From positions 620,001 to 684,000 of the forward strand of contig NZ_JALPVJ010000005.1 in assembly GCF_023544445.1 (NCBI RefSeq): a stretch of 64,000 nt of DNA. The letters run 5' to 3'. The position numbers and the translations under genes are program-made. Positions 35,775 to 45,988 of this stretch are shown here, piece after piece. The notes below the pieces were generated by a model. It had not been told where the DNA came from. It was given only the letters and a program-made list of their open reading frames with translations, and ran no database searches. Source of the DNA: Actinoplanes sp. M2I2. GTDB lineage: Bacteria; Actinomycetota; Actinomycetes; Mycobacteriales; Micromonosporaceae. Every line of letters starts with the position of its first letter. The first letter of the stretch is position 1.

Positions 35775-36383
35775 TCAAGTGCGACGACCGTACCGCCGGG
35801 CTGCGACATTTTTCAGCCGGTCATGACGGCTGCCGGACCGGTTTCCGACCAGCTCCCAGGTGTCCAGCCGGCTCGAGCCGTGCGGTCCTTCCTGCAGGAT
35901 CGGCGGTTCGCCGGTGAGCTGATAGCCGCAGCGCCGGGCGACGGCGGTGCTGCCCACGTTGCGCGGGTCGATACGCAGCAGCAGCCGACTCAATTGCAGA
36001 CTGCTCTGGGCGTACGCCGAAAGCAGTGACAACGCGCCCGACGCGAGCCCGCGCCGACGCTCCCGGGCGTCCACCAGATAACCCAGCTCGGCCTCCTTGA
36101 GGCCGAGGTCGACGCCGTAGAGCAGCACCTCACCGAGGGGCCGGCCGCCGTCGGAGGTGATGGCGAGCTGGATCCGCTGCCCGGTGACGCGATTTTGATA
36201 GCACCGCTTCAGATAGGCGATGCCGGCCTCGACGTCGAAGGGCGACGGCATCGGCGTCCACCGGGCGATCTCCGGCTCGTCCAGCATGCGGACCAGGTCG
36301 TCCAGGTCGTCGGAGCGCCATTCGCGCAGCACGAGACCGTCGCCCGTCAGGGTGAGCGGAAAAGGCAGACGGCTGGCGGCCAT
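35775..36383 (-). CDS. GNAT-family N-acetyltransferase
   Basis: A 202-residue RimJ/RimL-like acetyltransferase. It has GLVLREWRSDDLDDLVRMLD at the N-terminus, AELGYLVDARERRRGLASGA as the acetyl-CoA-binding R/Q-x-x-G-x-G/A loop, and IDPRNVGSTAVARRCGYQLT near the end. The substrate cannot be read from sequence. ATG 36381-36383 is preferred as AGGA lies eight bases upstream; an in-frame ATG 24 codons earlier lacks similarity. Confidence 0.85.
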   Translation of the reverse strand: MAASRLPFPLTLTGDGLVLREWRSDDLDDLVRMLDEPEIARWTPMPSPFDVEAGIAYLKRCYQNRVTGQRIQLAITSDGGRPLGEVLLYGVDLGLKEAELGYLVDARERRRGLASGALSLLSAYAQSSLQLSRLLLRIDPRNVGSTAVARRCGYQLTGEPPILQEGPHGSSRLDTWELVGNRSGSRHDRLKNVAARRYGRRT

Positions 36384-36577
36384 GATGGGATCCTGCCCGG
36401 AAGGACCGGTTCCGGCCAGTAGCGCAGCATATGAAACGCGTGAGTGATTGGTCATGCCCGAAACGTCGGATAGCCGCTACCGTCGGCGACGGATTCGCGA
36501 GATGATGCCCGGATCCGCGCCATGTGTGGCCAATGTGGAGGGTTGGTGCGTGCTCCGATCCCGCTGGTCGTACCGTA

Positions 36578-37222
36578 GTGGCCGTGGAGGGACGAACCGC
36601 AGCGACGACCCGGCGAGGGGAGACCTACGCCGGGCTGTCCCGTGCGCAGCGGGCCGGCGAGAGGCGGGCCCGGATCGTCGCCTCGGCGGTGCAGCTCTTC
36701 GGCACCCGCGACTACGAGGACGTCACCGTCGCCGACGTCTGCACCACCGCCCGGGTGTCCAAAAGGTACTTCTACGAGCATTTCGACGACCGGGCCGACC
36801 TGTTGCTCAAGGTGAACCGCGAGCAGAACGAGTGGTTGCTCCGCGGTGTCGCGGCCGCCGTGCCGGCCGAGCCGGCGAGCCTGGCCGAGGTGTTCCGGCC
36901 GGCGCTGCACATCCTGGTCGGCATGCTGAAGAGCAACCCGGAAAGCGCCCGGGTGATCTATGTGAACGCGCCCCGCATGGAGAGCCGCCGCCGTGGGGTG
37001 CTGCGCGAGGACGCCCAGTTCGTCGCGGCCGTGCTGCGGCGGGCCGGGGGCACCCCGCGGGACCAGGTCGGGTACGACCGGACGCTGCTCGCCCTGGTGG
37101 CCGGGCTCAGCGAGGTGATCATCGACTGGATCGCCCAGGACATGACCGGCGACCAGGACGACCTGGCCGAGCACCTGACCGGCATAGCGCTCGCCCTCGC
37201 CGCCACCGCCGTCTCCCTCTGA
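36578..37222 (+). CDS. TetR-family transcriptional regulator
   Basis: A roughly 214-residue regulator. The N-terminal helix-turn-helix reads RRARIVASAVQLFGTRDYED, VTVADVCTTARVSKRYFYEH and FDDRADLLLKV. The C-terminal ligand domain is helical with SARVIYVNAPRMESRRRG. The start is uncertain: GTG 36578, GTG 36584 and the upstream ATG 36524 are all in frame and no clear ribosome site decides. Only 6 bases separate its stop from the convergent oxidoreductase gene. Its target is unknown. Confidence 0.85.
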   Translation: MAVEGRTAATTRRGETYAGLSRAQRAGERRARIVASAVQLFGTRDYEDVTVADVCTTARVSKRYFYEHFDDRADLLLKVNREQNEWLLRGVAAAVPAEPASLAEVFRPALHILVGMLKSNPESARVIYVNAPRMESRRRGVLREDAQFVAAVLRRAGGTPRDQVGYDRTLLALVAGLSEVIIDWIAQDMTGDQDDLAEHLTGIALALAATAVSL

Positions 37223-37228
37223 CCCACG

Positions 37229-38467
37229 TCAGAGCCGGCGGGCGGTGATCTCCACTCCGGCGGCTCGCAGACGGGTGACCAGCGCGTCGCCGAGGGCCGT
37301 GGCCGGGGTCAGCACGCCGCCGTCGGAGGGCGGCAGGGCGTCGCGGTCGTGGACCAGCGTGAGGGCCGACTCGCCGAGCATGATCGCGGTGGCCGCATAA
37401 CCGGGATCGCCCTGCGCGCGGAAGCGGGCCGTGTAGCGCGCACCGGTCGTCGTGGTCGTGAAGAAGTCGACGGTGAAGTGGCCGTCGCGCTGCACCTTCT
37501 CGCTGGGCCCGCCGCCCGGCTTGGGCAGCACCCGGTCGAGCACGAACCTGGTCGGCGGTAGCATCAGCCCCGCGACCAGGGCGCCGAAGCCGAGCTTGAC
37601 GCCGTTGGCGATCAGCGGCGAGAGCGGCGAGGCGCCGACGCTCAGCAGCTCCCGGTAGCGGAACCGGCGACCGTACCGATGGTCACGCAAGGCGTTGCTG
37701 CGCCGCACGACCCGGGTGTTGTACGAGGACATGAAGAACGGCGCGAGCGTGCCTCGCAGCCGGGGGTCGACCTCGGCGGCCTTGACGGTGGCCACGTCGC
37801 TCTGCCGGCCGAGGTCGGGCTCACCGGCCCGGTCGGGGCTCAGCGAGTACGGGCTGGCGGCGGTGCGGCGCAGGCTGCGATCCTTCTTCATCACGTCGAG
37901 CTGGTGCCGCAGCGTGTCGAAGGTGCCGCCGCTGACGCCCCCGCTCATGCTGGTCACGACCATGGTGGTGTCGGTGAGCTCCCCCGCGCCGTCGGCCGCG
38001 ACCTGCCCGGCCAGGACGTGCACGCCGATGTCGGAGGGAATCGAGTCGAAGCCGCACGAGTGCACGATCCGCGCGCCGGTCCGGCGAGCCCGCTCGTGGT
38101 TGGCGTCGATGCTGCGACGGGCGAACAGGACCTCGCCGGTCAGATCCACGTAGTCGGTGCCGGCATCGGCGCAGGCCGTGGCCAGCGCGGCGCCGTATTT
38201 CAGGTACGGCCCGACGGTGCTGATCACGACGCGGGTCGAAGCCGCCATCCGGGCCAGCGCGTCGGCGTCGTCCGCGTCGGCCACCAGGATCGGCCAGTCG
38301 ACGCCCAGCTTGTCGCGGACGGCGGCCACCCGGGACTCGGAACGGCCGGCCAGGGCGACCCGGGTGCCGGGCTCCGCGTGCCCGGCCAGATACCGCGCGG
38401 TCAGGACGCCGACGAAACCGGAGGCGCCGTAGACGACGATGTCATGATCCCGGACCTGATCGCTCAT
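37229..38467 (-). CDS. Saccharopine-dehydrogenase-like / trans-acting enoyl reductase family protein
   Basis: A 412-residue NAD(P)-binding protein. It has IVVYGASGFVGVLTARYLA (Rossmann glycine motif, about 9-27), VALAGRSESRV, VISTVGPYLKYGAALATACA and DLTGEVLF, the signature of the saccharopine-dehydrogenase NADP-binding superfamily that includes mycobacterial trans-acting enoyl reductases of lipid synthesis. The physiological substrate here is unknown. It begins at ATG 38465-38467, divergent from the riboswitch-controlled Rpf gene. Confidence 0.87.
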   Translation of the reverse strand: MSDQVRDHDIVVYGASGFVGVLTARYLAGHAEPGTRVALAGRSESRVAAVRDKLGVDWPILVADADDADALARMAASTRVVISTVGPYLKYGAALATACADAGTDYVDLTGEVLFARRSIDANHERARRTGARIVHSCGFDSIPSDIGVHVLAGQVAADGAGELTDTTMVVTSMSGGVSGGTFDTLRHQLDVMKKDRSLRRTAASPYSLSPDRAGEPDLGRQSDVATVKAAEVDPRLRGTLAPFFMSSYNTRVVRRSNALRDHRYGRRFRYRELLSVGASPLSPLIANGVKLGFGALVAGLMLPPTRFVLDRVLPKPGGGPSEKVQRDGHFTVDFFTTTTTGARYTARFRAQGDPGYAATAIMLGESALTLVHDRDALPPSDGGVLTPATALGDALVTRLRAAGVEITARRL

Positions 38468-38600
38468 GGTTGTGGATTCTCCATCAGTGCCCCCGGAGCC
38501 GCTCGACGGGTTTAGTCTCGATCCGATTGTTACCCTTCCGATCCGGCCGGTGACCTGCGTGTACCGGCCCGGTCCGCGCGTCGCGGACCCCGCGGGCGGA

Positions 38601-39339
<739 letters not shown>

Positions 39340-39398
39340 GCCACCGGCGGACGGAAAATCGGCGGCGAGCGGCCGGAGCCGTGGATAGCTTCTTGGCC

Positions 39399-39770
39399 AT
39401 GACAGACACCTCGCTGCGCGACAGGCTGCGCCAGGCGCTGCCGACGGCCATGAAAGCCCGCGACCGGCCGGCGGTCTCGGCCCTGCGAGCGACCCTCGCG
39501 GCCCTCGACAACGCCGAGGCGGTCGTGCCGGCCGAGGGGTCGAGCCGCGGCCAGGCGATCGAGGAAGCGCCGGTCGGCGTGGGGGCGACCGAGGTGGCGC
39601 GGCGGCTTCTCGGCGAGGACGACGTGCTCCGGATCGTCCGCGCCGAGGCCGAGGAACGCGAGCGGGCCGCGGCCGAGTATCAGGCGCTCGGCCGCGAGGA
39701 CCGGGCCGGGCAGCTGATCGCCGAGGCCACCGTGCTGCGAAGTCATCTGGGCGGCGACGGGTCGGCCTGA
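39399..39770 (+). CDS. GatB/YqeY-domain protein
   Basis: A 123-residue YqeY-like protein, related to the tail of the GatB subunit of tRNA amidotransferase. It has LRDRLRQALPTAMKARDRPA and VSALRATLAALDNAEAV, then a helical C-terminus ending in RAGQLIAEATVLRSHL. A link to tRNA amidation is inferred from the family; no gatCAB genes are nearby. The start is ATG 39399, 59 bases after the Rpf stop. Confidence 0.82.
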   Translation: MTDTSLRDRLRQALPTAMKARDRPAVSALRATLAALDNAEAVVPAEGSSRGQAIEEAPVGVGATEVARRLLGEDDVLRIVRAEAEERERAAAEYQALGREDRAGQLIAEATVLRSHLGGDGSA

Positions 39771-39779
39771 TTGCCGGCG

Positions 39780-40784
39780 TCAGGCGCGCGGGTCGATGTG
39801 CACCTTCGGCGCCGACCCGCGGCGTCGCCCGGCGAGCACCTCGGCCGCGTCGTCCAGCCCGACCGTCTCGGCGACCAGCGGCCTCGGGTCGACCGTCCCC
39901 GACGCGTACGCCTCGATGGTCTCGGCCAGGCCACCGGAGGCGCTCAGGACGCCGGCCACGGTCACGTCCTTGAGAACGGCCCGGCGGGTGTCCACGAAGG
40001 ACGCTTCGGCCGCGATGCCGATGCAGACGACCCGCCCGCCGGGTTCGACGCGGTCGAGCGCGAAGGCCGGCAACGAGGGCGCGTTGGTGGCGTCGATGAT
40101 CGCGTCGTACGGCACGGACGGCAGCTCGTCGCGCGTCCACGCGTCGGTGAAGCCGAGCGACCGGGCGAAGGCCAGCGACTCGCCGGTCGCGCCCAGCAGG
40201 TGGACGTCGGCGCCGCCCGCCCGGGCGAACATGGCGACCAGCAGGCCGATCGTGCCGGGCCCCATGACCAGCACCGACCGGCCGGCCACGGGTCCGGCCG
40301 CCCGGACGGCGCGCAGCGCGTTGCCACCGGGCTCGACCAGCGCCCCGAGCGTGGCGTCGACCTCGTCGGGCAGCGGGTACAGCGCCTTCGCGGGCACCGG
40401 CAGGCGCTCGGCCAGCGCGCCCGGCCAGCCGTGGCGGATGCCGATCTCGTAGCGGTCGGCGCACAGGTGCTGCCGGCCGCCGGTGCAGCGCGCGCACTTC
40501 CCGCAGCCGAGCATGGTGTCGCCGGTGACCCGCCGGCCCAGCCACGACCGATCGACCCCCGGCCCGACGGCCGACACGACGCCGCTCCATTCGTGGCCGA
40601 TCCGCACCGGGTACGTGGCGTCGCCGCTGGCCAGGTAGGCCATGTCGCCGCTGAGGAACTCCATGTCGGTGCCGCACACCCCGGCCCGCTCGACGTCGAC
40701 GACCACTTCGCCGTCACCGGCCACGGGCGGCTCGACGTCGACGACCTCGGCCTGCCCCGGCCCGTTGATCACGAATGCGCGCAT
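39780..40784 (-). CDS. Zinc-dependent alcohol/polyol dehydrogenase (MDR family)
   Basis: A 334-residue medium-chain dehydrogenase. The catalytic zinc residues are in RAGVCGTDMEF and RIGHEWSGVV; the structural zinc site is GCGKCARCTGGRQHLC. The cofactor loop is VLVMGPGTIGLLVAMFAR. It probably oxidises a sugar alcohol, threonine or similar secondary alcohol with NAD(P). ATG 40782-40784 is used because the conserved MRAFVINGPG begins there. Confidence 0.9.
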   Translation of the reverse strand: MRAFVINGPGQAEVVDVEPPVAGDGEVVVDVERAGVCGTDMEFLSGDMAYLASGDATYPVRIGHEWSGVVSAVGPGVDRSWLGRRVTGDTMLGCGKCARCTGGRQHLCADRYEIGIRHGWPGALAERLPVPAKALYPLPDEVDATLGALVEPGGNALRAVRAAGPVAGRSVLVMGPGTIGLLVAMFARAGGADVHLLGATGESLAFARSLGFTDAWTRDELPSVPYDAIIDATNAPSLPAFALDRVEPGGRVVCIGIAAEASFVDTRRAVLKDVTVAGVLSASGGLAETIEAYASGTVDPRPLVAETVGLDDAAEVLAGRRRGSAPKVHIDPRA

Positions 40785-40842
40785 GCGACCAGTCTGCCGC
40801 GCGTCGCCGGCCGGCGACCGTGAGGCCGCCGACAAGGCGCGC

Positions 40843-42024
40843 TCAGTGGGCCGGCTCCAGGTCGGCCCGGCGGGAGCGGGCCGAGGAAAAGCGCGGCTCG
40901 GCCAGGACGGCCAGCACGGCGACGGCGGAGAGGACCGCGCCGGCCAGCGCCGGGGTGCGAGGACCGCTGGTGGTGAGCAGGGCGCTGCCCAGCAACGCCC
41001 CGCCGGTGATGCCCACGTTGAAGGCCGTGGAGGTGCCGGCGGCGGCCATGTCGGTGGTGTTCGGGGCGACCTCCAGGACCCGCGCGCCGACGATCGAGGC
41101 GGCGCCGGACAGGGCGAAACCGGCGAACGCGGTGGCGGCCACGGCCGTGATCTGGTGGGTGCCGAAGGTGAACTGGACGGCCAGGGCGACCGCCTGGACC
41201 GTCGTGATCACCAACCAGCTCCGCCAGCCCCAGCGGCCGACGACCAGGCCGGCCACCAGCACGCCGAGCAGGCCGGCGATGCCGCGGAGCAGTAGGACGG
41301 GGCCCAGGGCCGACGGGTCGAGGCCGCTCACCCGGGTCAGGAACGGGTCGATGTAGGTGAAGGCGACGAAGGCCCCGGCGACCGTGATCGCGCTGGCCAC
41401 GACGAGCATGCGGTAGCGACCGGCGTCGGGGGCCGTGCCCCGGTCGGCGTCGCTCGCGGCCCGCGGGCTCGGAGGCAACAGGGCCAGCACGACGACCAGG
41501 ACGACGACGGCCAGAACACCGAGCGCCAGGAACGGCGGGCGCCAGCCGGCCCGCTGGCCCAGCCAGGTGCCCAGCGGGACGCCGACCAGCGGGGCGGTCG
41601 AACTGCCGGCGAACACCAGCGACACGGCCCGGCCGCGCAGGCGCTGCGGGAACAGTCCGGCCGCGGCCGGCGTGACGACCGCCCAGAACACGGACTGGCT
41701 CAGGGCGATCGCGACCCGCGCGCCCAGCAGCGACGCGTAGTTGACGGCCGCTGCGGAAAGCCCGGTCGCGACGGCGAACACGGCCAGGAGCACGACCAGC
41801 AGGCGGCGTCGCGGCCAGGCCGCGGTGAGCCGGGTGAGCGGGACCGTGGCGACCACGACGACGAACCCGTACGCGGTCACGAGCAGGCCGATCGACGACT
41901 CGCTGACGCCCAGGTCACCGGCCATCGCGGCGAGCAGGCCGATCGGCAGGGTCTCGACCGTGACGTAGATGAAGGCCCCGAGCGCCAGTGCCGCCAGCAC
42001 CACCCAGGCACGCGTACGACTCAT
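40843..42024 (-). CDS. MFS exporter (DHA1/arabinose-efflux-like)
   Basis: A 393-residue, 12-helix transporter. The N-terminus has LALGAFIYVTVETLPIGLLA, a DHA1-type signature, and the loop LTRLTAAWPRRRLLVVL stands for motif A. Similar proteins export chloramphenicol-like drugs or sugars; substrate cannot be assigned. ATG 42022-42024 (MSRTRAWVV) is preferred over an ATG ten codons earlier. It is divergent from the secreted beta-propeller gene. Confidence 0.88.
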   Translation of the reverse strand: MSRTRAWVVLAALALGAFIYVTVETLPIGLLAAMAGDLGVSESSIGLLVTAYGFVVVVATVPLTRLTAAWPRRRLLVVLLAVFAVATGLSAAAVNYASLLGARVAIALSQSVFWAVVTPAAAGLFPQRLRGRAVSLVFAGSSTAPLVGVPLGTWLGQRAGWRPPFLALGVLAVVVLVVVLALLPPSPRAASDADRGTAPDAGRYRMLVVASAITVAGAFVAFTYIDPFLTRVSGLDPSALGPVLLLRGIAGLLGVLVAGLVVGRWGWRSWLVITTVQAVALAVQFTFGTHQITAVAATAFAGFALSGAASIVGARVLEVAPNTTDMAAAGTSTAFNVGITGGALLGSALLTTSGPRTPALAGAVLSAVAVLAVLAEPRFSSARSRRADLEPAH

Positions 42025-42126
42025 GAGGCCGACGCTATCCGGGACGTACGACAAGATCCCGCCGATCCACCAGTGGCGGGCGTTGATCCGTTCGGGGGAT
42101 CAGCGCTCCTCACCCGCTCCCTTACG

Positions 42127-44055
42127 ATGCCCGTCGTGCCTCATCGGATCACGCGAGCGACGCTGTCGGCCGCCCTCGTCGCCGGCTCGACCGCGCTCGC
42201 GCTGAGTGCCCCGGCCCCGGCCTCCGCCATCGACCTGGCGGTTCCGCTCGACATCGCCTCGTTCGGCGACATCGTCGTCAGCGGCGACACCGGGCGGATC
42301 TTCATCACCGATCCGGCGGGCGGCAAGCTGATCACCACCGACTTCGCCGGCGTGGTCAAGAGCACGGCCGCGAACCTGCCCGGGATCAGCAGCCTGCTGC
42401 TCGCGGGGAACGGCGACGTCTACGCCGCATCCCCCGCCGAGAATTCGATCTACGCCTTCAACCGGAGCGGCACGCGGATCGCCACCTATCGGGCTCCCGG
42501 CGACATCCGGCCGGCCACCCTGGCCGAGACCGGGGGCACGTTGTGGTTCGGCGAGGCGGACGGCGGTCTGGGCCGGCTCGACCGCGACGGCGAAGTGGAC
42601 GAATGGACGCCCGACGTCACCAGCACGCCGTTCGACGAGGCCCCGATTCTGGCCTCCCGGGGCAAACTGATCGCCGCGGTCGATCCGTCGGCCACCACCG
42701 GCACTGTCACCGTCGTGGACGCCTCGACGGCCACCCCGGCCCCGGTGGCCGCCGCGAGCATCGGCCAGACCCGTGACCTGACCTTCAACGCCGACGGCAG
42801 CCGTCTCGTCGTCGCCGGCCCGCAGGGCCTGGCCCGCGCGGTGAAGCCCGCCGACCTCAGCACGATCCAGAATTACACCGCCGGCACCGACGGCGCCGCC
42901 GTCGCCGTGAAGCCGGACGGCACCGTCGCGGTCGGCCTCGGCGGGACGACGAGCAAGGCCGTCTCGGTCTTCGCGCCCGGCTCAGCCACGCCGACCCGGC
43001 AGTTCACTCTGCGGGGCACCGGCCCGCTGCAGCGCGGCGGGCTGGCCTGGGAGCCGGACGGCCCGCGGCTGTTCGGCGTCTCGGGCGGTGGCGGCAGCTA
43101 CTCGCTGCAGATCCTGGACGACCCGGCCAAGCTGGCCACGTCGCTCCGGCTGACCGTGCCGGCCAAGGTGGTGCTGGGCCAGACCGCCACGATCACGGGG
43201 GTCTTCGCGCCGGTCCCGGCCGGCCTGCCCGTGGTGATCACCCGCAAGGACTCCGCCGGCAGCCGCCGCGTCGGCCCGTCGACCGTACCGGCCACCGGCA
43301 CGTTCCGGATCAGCGACAAGCCCACCCGGCCCGGCTCGGTCACCTACACCGCCGCGTTCGCCGGCGACGACGACTACTCACCGGTCACCGTCGTCAGATC
43401 CTTCCCGGTCGGCACTGTCCGGGCGACGACGCTCACGCTCGACCGCAACGGCAGCACCTACGCCGCCGGGTCGACGGTGACGTTCACCGCCAAGCTGGGC
43501 GCCACCCAGACCAACCGTACGGTGGAGATCTGGGCCGACCCCTACGGCGGCGACCTGCCCAACCGGCTGGTCCGCAAGGCGACGGCGAACAGCCGGGGCC
43601 TCGTGACGGCTTCGTTCAAGCTGACCCGCACCACCACCATGTCGGCGATCTTCCGCGGCGACGCCTTCACCTCCGCCCGCACCGCCACCTCGAAGGTCGC
43701 CACCCGGGTCAGCGTGTCGGTCGCGCTCGACCGGCACTTCGGAACGGGAAAGATCGGCTCGGTGTCGTACCACTTCCTGCGTTCGAAAGTGAACCCGCGT
43801 TTCATCACCAGCATGTCGCCCTATCCGGGCCGGTCGGCCTACCTCGAGATCGGCTATCACGACGGCAAGCAGTGGCGGACGTGGAAGTCGGCCTACTCGA
43901 AGCTGTACGACGGCAAGGCCTACAACGAGCTCACCGGCACGCACACCGTCGGCCTGAAATACCGGGTACGCGCCTCCTACCTCAACGGCAAGTCCGGCGA
44001 CACGGTGAACACCACCACCTACGGCGCCTACAAGTACTTCACCTTCACCAAGTAG
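42127..44055 (+). CDS. Secreted beta-propeller/Ig-like repeat protein
   Basis: A 642-residue exported protein with signal peptide (TLSAALVAGSTALALSAPAP, ending APASAID). Residues about 35-340 contain repeated blades (DIVVSGDTGRIFITDPAGGK, SLLLAGNGDVYAASPAENS, DLTFNADGSRLVVAGPQG), a YVTN-like beta-propeller. Residues about 345-545 hold two or three bacterial Ig-like domains (TSLRLTVPAKVVLGQTATIT, TLTLDRNGSTYAAGSTVTFT). The last 100 residues are a Tyr/Lys-rich domain I do not recognise. It is probably a cell-surface or adhesion protein. ATG 42127 gives the signal peptide. Confidence 0.8.
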   Translation: MPVVPHRITRATLSAALVAGSTALALSAPAPASAIDLAVPLDIASFGDIVVSGDTGRIFITDPAGGKLITTDFAGVVKSTAANLPGISSLLLAGNGDVYAASPAENSIYAFNRSGTRIATYRAPGDIRPATLAETGGTLWFGEADGGLGRLDRDGEVDEWTPDVTSTPFDEAPILASRGKLIAAVDPSATTGTVTVVDASTATPAPVAAASIGQTRDLTFNADGSRLVVAGPQGLARAVKPADLSTIQNYTAGTDGAAVAVKPDGTVAVGLGGTTSKAVSVFAPGSATPTRQFTLRGTGPLQRGGLAWEPDGPRLFGVSGGGGSYSLQILDDPAKLATSLRLTVPAKVVLGQTATITGVFAPVPAGLPVVITRKDSAGSRRVGPSTVPATGTFRISDKPTRPGSVTYTAAFAGDDDYSPVTVVRSFPVGTVRATTLTLDRNGSTYAAGSTVTFTAKLGATQTNRTVEIWADPYGGDLPNRLVRKATANSRGLVTASFKLTRTTTMSAIFRGDAFTSARTATSKVATRVSVSVALDRHFGTGKIGSVSYHFLRSKVNPRFITSMSPYPGRSAYLEIGYHDGKQWRTWKSAYSKLYDGKAYNELTGTHTVGLKYRVRASYLNGKSGDTVNTTTYGAYKYFTFTK

Positions 44056-44088
44056 CCGGCCCGGCCCTCCCTAGACTCGACAACCGTG

Positions 44089-44397
44089 ATGAGACAACCG
44101 CGCCTCGAAATCGAGTACTGCACGCAGTGCCGCTGGCTGCTTCGAGCCGCGTGGACGGCTCAGGAGCTGCTCACCACGTTCCAGAAGGAACTGGGCGAGG
44201 TGGCGCTCGTGCCCGGAACGGGTGGGGTGTTCGAGATCCGGCTCGACGACGAGCTGCTCTGGTCACGCAAGGAGAGCGGCTTCCCGGAGTTGCCCGAGCT
44301 GAAGCGGCTGGTCCGCGATCGCGTCGCGCCCGGCCGGTCCCTCGGCCACACCGACCGGGCGAGCGACCGCGACGGGGCAGCGGCAGCGCCGGAGTAG
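44089..44397 (+). CDS. SelT/SelW/SelH (Rdx) family redox protein
   Basis: A 102-residue thioredoxin-like protein. The redox site is IEYCTQCRWLLRAAW (C-x-x-C, both cysteines, no selenocysteine), followed by FQKELGEVALVPGTGGVFEI and ESGFPELPELKRLVRD, all hallmarks of the Rdx group. Relatives of SelW act in oxidative-stress defence. GTG 44086 directly before the ATG could also start it. Confidence 0.9.
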   Translation: MRQPRLEIEYCTQCRWLLRAAWTAQELLTTFQKELGEVALVPGTGGVFEIRLDDELLWSRKESGFPELPELKRLVRDRVAPGRSLGHTDRASDRDGAAAAPE

Positions 44398-44412
44398 CAC
44401 CGGCCGGGTGAC

Positions 44413-45153
44413 CTACCGGGTGAAGAGGACGTCGAGGTCGCGCTCGGCGAACAAGCGGTGATGCCACTCCTCGTTCAGGACGGTCAGGAGACATTTGCGG
44501 ACGGGATAGGCCCGCGGCTCGGGCCAGCCGGGGCCCTCGACCGGGACCGTGTCGGCGGCCAGCGACTCGTCGGTGAGCCCGTCGACGACCCGGCGGACCG
44601 TGGCCATCCGGTCGAGCCGCAGCGCGAGCGCCTCGTCGAGGCCGGGGCGCGCCGTCCGGTCGCGCGGCACCCCGGGGGTGTCGGGCATGCCGTCCCAGGG
44701 CAGGTCGAGCGCGTGCCAGGGCGACGGGTCGCCCAGGACGGCCCGCCCCACCCACGCGTCGGTCGCGAAGGCCAGGTGCCGCAGGGTCTCGATGAACGAC
44801 CACTCGTCGTCCACCGACTCGTGCAACAGGTCCGGCGGCAGCTTGCGGGCCCGTTCGACCGTGCCCGCCCAGCGGCGCTCGACGATGTCCCACGCCTCGC
44901 GGAAGCCGGCCGGGTCGGCCGGCCGCATCTTGACCCGTTCCGGGTCGCGCCGGTCGAGCTCGGCCTCGACCAGCGGCGCCACGTCGACACCGTTGATCAC
45001 CAGGTGGGAGATCTCGCCGTCGATGGAGACGTTGCCCAGGTAGACGCCGCGCATCACCGAGTCGAAGAAGTCGGTGTCGCGGAAGACGGAGCGACGCAGA
45101 TCAACGTCGGTGAACCGGGAACCGCTCAGGTCCTCGTGCTGGAAGTCGGCCAT
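44413..45153 (-). CDS. DinB-family protein with N-terminal pentapeptide repeats
   Basis: A 246-residue protein. The first 50 residues are pentapeptide-like (DLSGSRFTDVDLRRSVFRDT). From about residue 80 a DinB four-helix domain follows, with conserved His in SFIETLRHLAF and NEEWHHRLFAERD metal-binding histidines. DinB proteins bind a divalent metal and are often thiol transferases; a specific role is unknown. It begins at ATG 45151-45153, 16 bases from the stop of the convergent-facing iron operon. Confidence 0.82.
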   Translation of the reverse strand: MADFQHEDLSGSRFTDVDLRRSVFRDTDFFDSVMRGVYLGNVSIDGEISHLVINGVDVAPLVEAELDRRDPERVKMRPADPAGFREAWDIVERRWAGTVERARKLPPDLLHESVDDEWSFIETLRHLAFATDAWVGRAVLGDPSPWHALDLPWDGMPDTPGVPRDRTARPGLDEALALRLDRMATVRRVVDGLTDESLAADTVPVEGPGWPEPRAYPVRKCLLTVLNEEWHHRLFAERDLDVLFTR

Positions 45154-45169
45154 GTCAGCAGGCTAGAGC

Positions 45170-45988
45170 CTATTCAGGACGGTCGGCTTCCGTTATCCGG
45201 TGCCGCCCGATCGGAACGATCATCGGCGTGTGCGAGACCGGGTCGTCGACGAGCCGGCAGCGCATGCCGAAGACGTCCGCGATGACGTCCTCGGTCAGCA
45301 CCTCCCGCGGCGCGCCGGCGGTGACGATCGCGCCGTCCTTCATCACCACGAGGTGGTCCGCGTAACGGAAGGCCAGATTGAGCTCGTGCAGCACGATCAC
45401 GACGGTCGTGCCCTCGGCCTCGTTCAGATCGGTCAGCAGGTCGAGCACCTCGACCTGGTGGCTGATGTCGAGATAGGTGGTCGGCTCGTCGAGCAGCAGG
45501 ATCCCGGTGCGCTGGGCCAGCGCCATCGCGATCCACACCCGCTGCCGCTGACCGCCCGAGAGCTCGTCGACCGGCCGGGCGGCCAGGTCGAGCGTGCCGG
45601 TCGCGGTGAGCGCCGCGGTGACCGCCTCGTCGTCGTCGCCGCTCCACCGCCGGAACCAGCCCTGATGCACGTGCCGGCCCCGGCTGACCAGGTCGGTCAC
45701 CGTGATGCCGTCGGGCGCGATCGGGCCCTGCGGCAGGATGCCGAGCCGGGTCGCGACCTCGCGGCTGGGCGTCGAGTGGATCGACTTGCCGTCGAGCAGC
45801 ACGTCTCCCGACGAGGCCGGCAGCAGGCGGGCCAGCCCGCGCAGGAAGGTCGACTTCCCGCACGCGTTGGGTCCCACGACGATGGTGACCTGGCCGGTCG
45901 GCACCGGCATGGTGAGGTCGCGGACCACGGCCCGTTCGCCGTATCCCAGCGACAGCCGATCGGCCTTCAGATCCACGGGCACGGTCAT
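45170..45988 (-). CDS. Siderophore-iron ABC transporter ATPase (FecE/FepC type)
   Basis: A 272-residue ATP-binding protein. Walker A is GPNACGKST (39-47), the signature is LSGGQRQR (about 143-150), Walker B is ILLLDEPTTYLD, and the His loop is VLHELNLAFRYADH. This matches the FecE/FhuC group of iron-siderophore importers. Its start overlaps the permease gene by 4 bases. It is the last gene of the operon behind the iron box at 49085. Confidence 0.95.
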   Translation of the reverse strand: MTVPVDLKADRLSLGYGERAVVRDLTMPVPTGQVTIVVGPNACGKSTFLRGLARLLPASSGDVLLDGKSIHSTPSREVATRLGILPQGPIAPDGITVTDLVSRGRHVHQGWFRRWSGDDDEAVTAALTATGTLDLAARPVDELSGGQRQRVWIAMALAQRTGILLLDEPTTYLDISHQVEVLDLLTDLNEAEGTTVVIVLHELNLAFRYADHLVVMKDGAIVTAGAPREVLTEDVIADVFGMRCRLVDDPVSHTPMIVPIGRHRITEADRPE

